This document shows, in pieces, positions 7,701-7,850 of a stretch of DNA of 7,850 bases. Both the position numbers and the translations under genes were made by a program. Every line of letters begins with the position of its first letter. Position 1 is the stretch's first letter. The stretch lies in the NCBI GenBank assembly GCA_021811505.1, contig JAJZOM010000054.1, forward strand, positions 1 through 7,850. The letters are read 5' to 3'. The notes beneath the pieces were generated by a model. That model saw nothing but the letters and a program-made list of their open reading frames with translations. It did not search any database and had not been told where the DNA came from. This DNA comes from Thermoplasmata archaeon (GTDB lineage: Archaea; Thermoplasmatota; Thermoplasmata; Thermoplasmatales; Thermoplasmataceae).

Positions 7701-7850
7701 ATGAGACGAATCAGAAGTTTGTGGACGAAAATAGCCTTCAGTATGTGATAAGGGCATATATGGAGCTTGACCGCTTTGATATTGCCGAAAAGCTGATGAG
7801 CAGATATGAGGGTACACTTCTGCCAAAAGATATCCATAATGAACTCAGAT
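4703..7850 (+). CDS. Very large TPR-like helical-repeat protein, 3' end outside the window
   Basis: One uninterrupted frame runs from ATG 4703 to the right edge, 1,049 complete codons without a stop. The codon directly before the ATG is an in-frame TAG, so this is the first possible start. I do not recognise a named family. The protein has no signal peptide or membrane segment and is rich in Glu, Asp, Lys, Leu and Ile in alternating short helices, as in tetratricopeptide-type solenoids. The clearest repeat-like stretches are near residues 250-330, 350-420 (with AGLVKYPDNFQLLTLRFKTL) and 785-835 (with QKALVHYNLAISLGSNP then a second helix ending FQEANDIL). No catalytic motif is apparent; a scaffold or protein-binding role is the default inference, probably cytoplasmic. 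It follows flaJ by 58 bases on the same strand but lacks a ribosome site and seems to have its own promoter, so a link to motility is possible but unproven. Confidence 0.8.
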   Translation, partial: MADAVSIKKTVKKLDTLWEKLTHSTQEDIPALESDLAEVLLEFRTSDQAVEPDFIESATKILNELKIKDPAFYPKFLYDVIGLSPQNPVLIKLKFDFLADSTGYEEIIKLLDEDKDFTPDSKDLETILSACDALGKYDAAAIFLSKRLIFFEPLFRRYGEIGYGTQLDEVILRNFLNESGHKSAISFLELLKGKSANVWARLRIIELLEIDNKAEMISEIERFPFHEIRELPDFRKISEVLIRNNLLSETETVLNFALAAFNDDYELLKFKGEVLLKKTETIEAYEIFKDLAERNNTDHEVIKKAISMAYDLNLCDECLGLVGNYPESSNDIDILSKKIYCELQTSKFNEALNDISAGLVKYPDNFQLLTLRFKTLVKLGNENEAYNLARTLMTKSPDYREASDFAMNELLKRGEFKEILEICNANENIKMIYMPAFISAEIFEGKTKDALKIISEKPDLLNEDLVIDAIFFNVRSDEILNRLEEIAASYGDLKPSFKIVSGKLRGTRLNVDALTEEYAKNNGSRAVAYIISYDTLILKTTTLSEKLQGISSSMKFKDVRATMDLISQANSGKLSDDVIDSPRYLFPITESLIRTGQIDRAEAELIRTAHSDDDPFYRFNIALIDFQRGNYPSSRKNQEYAVQKLRNSNFLKLGMNLSVVTNEPKKLRENLEEIVRLKAVNFFDFSEVYRHIVKGNFWDMAEILVSVDTDGSTTNPWIIRLKRDLLIKDREYKKGEEQSLLLFSTNQFTMDDVTLHLDLMDKQGKPNEAINFLLDLETDYKTKELEIIVGDRYYAQSSFQKALVHYNLAISLGSNPSEIRNYADTLIENKKFQEANDILGGSNNDLLRLKLYQKTSDIQAALQLLKNLNFKGDDEQKVVKFAADNLWYNTDVKELLVNLYREEGYTWLGKIIAARTLKNGDKKLALEISRNLNKNLPDNMDIMRLYCDVLIQTGERTEAIELILRSLKFCKSMDTCQDIVNNLLRLYYEDRDFEELIRFYETNQKFVDENSLQYVIRAYMELDRFDIAEKLMSRYEGTLLPKDIHNELR

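Overview
The window carries the 3' half of an archaeal motility (archaellum) operon, followed on the same strand by the first 3.1 kb of a very long gene for a helical-repeat protein. The gene order flaF-flaG-flaH-flaI-flaJ (arlF-arlJ in newer nomenclature) is the euryarchaeal order. Archaea-type Shine-Dalgarno sites inside the operon, a leaderless-looking start with an A/T-rich TATA-like box for the last gene, heavy use of AGA/AGG arginine and ATA isoleucine codons, and moderate GC (low to mid 40s % by eye) point to a member of the Thermoplasmata, probably Thermoplasmatales. The lineage is inferred from style and protein flavour; no rRNA or marker gene is present.

Layout: 3-221 is the C-terminal part of FlaF, cut by the left edge. 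FlaG (221-670) overlaps it by one base. FlaH (680-1351) and FlaI (1361 onward) follow with 9-base gaps, then FlaJ (2989-4644) 7 bases after the end of the flaI coding information. Bases 4645-4702 are a short intergenic region with a putative promoter. From 4703 to the right edge runs one open frame of more than 1,049 codons with TPR-like repeats. The minus strand shows no convincing gene.

The proteins form one machine. FlaI is the hexameric motor/assembly ATPase. FlaH is the KaiC-like nucleotide-binding ring protein that docks on FlaI. FlaJ is the polytopic membrane platform. FlaF and FlaG are membrane-anchored, beta-sandwich stator proteins on the outside. The archaellins, any FlaC/D/E proteins and the prepilin peptidase are not in the window.

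The most notable feature is that flaI is not intact as written. A run of seven G at 2710-2716 puts the reading frame out by one, so frame 0 stops at 2785 and the conserved C-terminal ~87 residues continue in the +1 frame to 2981. Losing one G (G7 to G6) restores a normal 539-residue FlaI. This could be a homopolymer sequencing error, a motility-off mutation, or a phase-variable or slippage-prone tract. The second notable item is the giant, apparently independently transcribed TPR-like gene directly downstream of flaJ.
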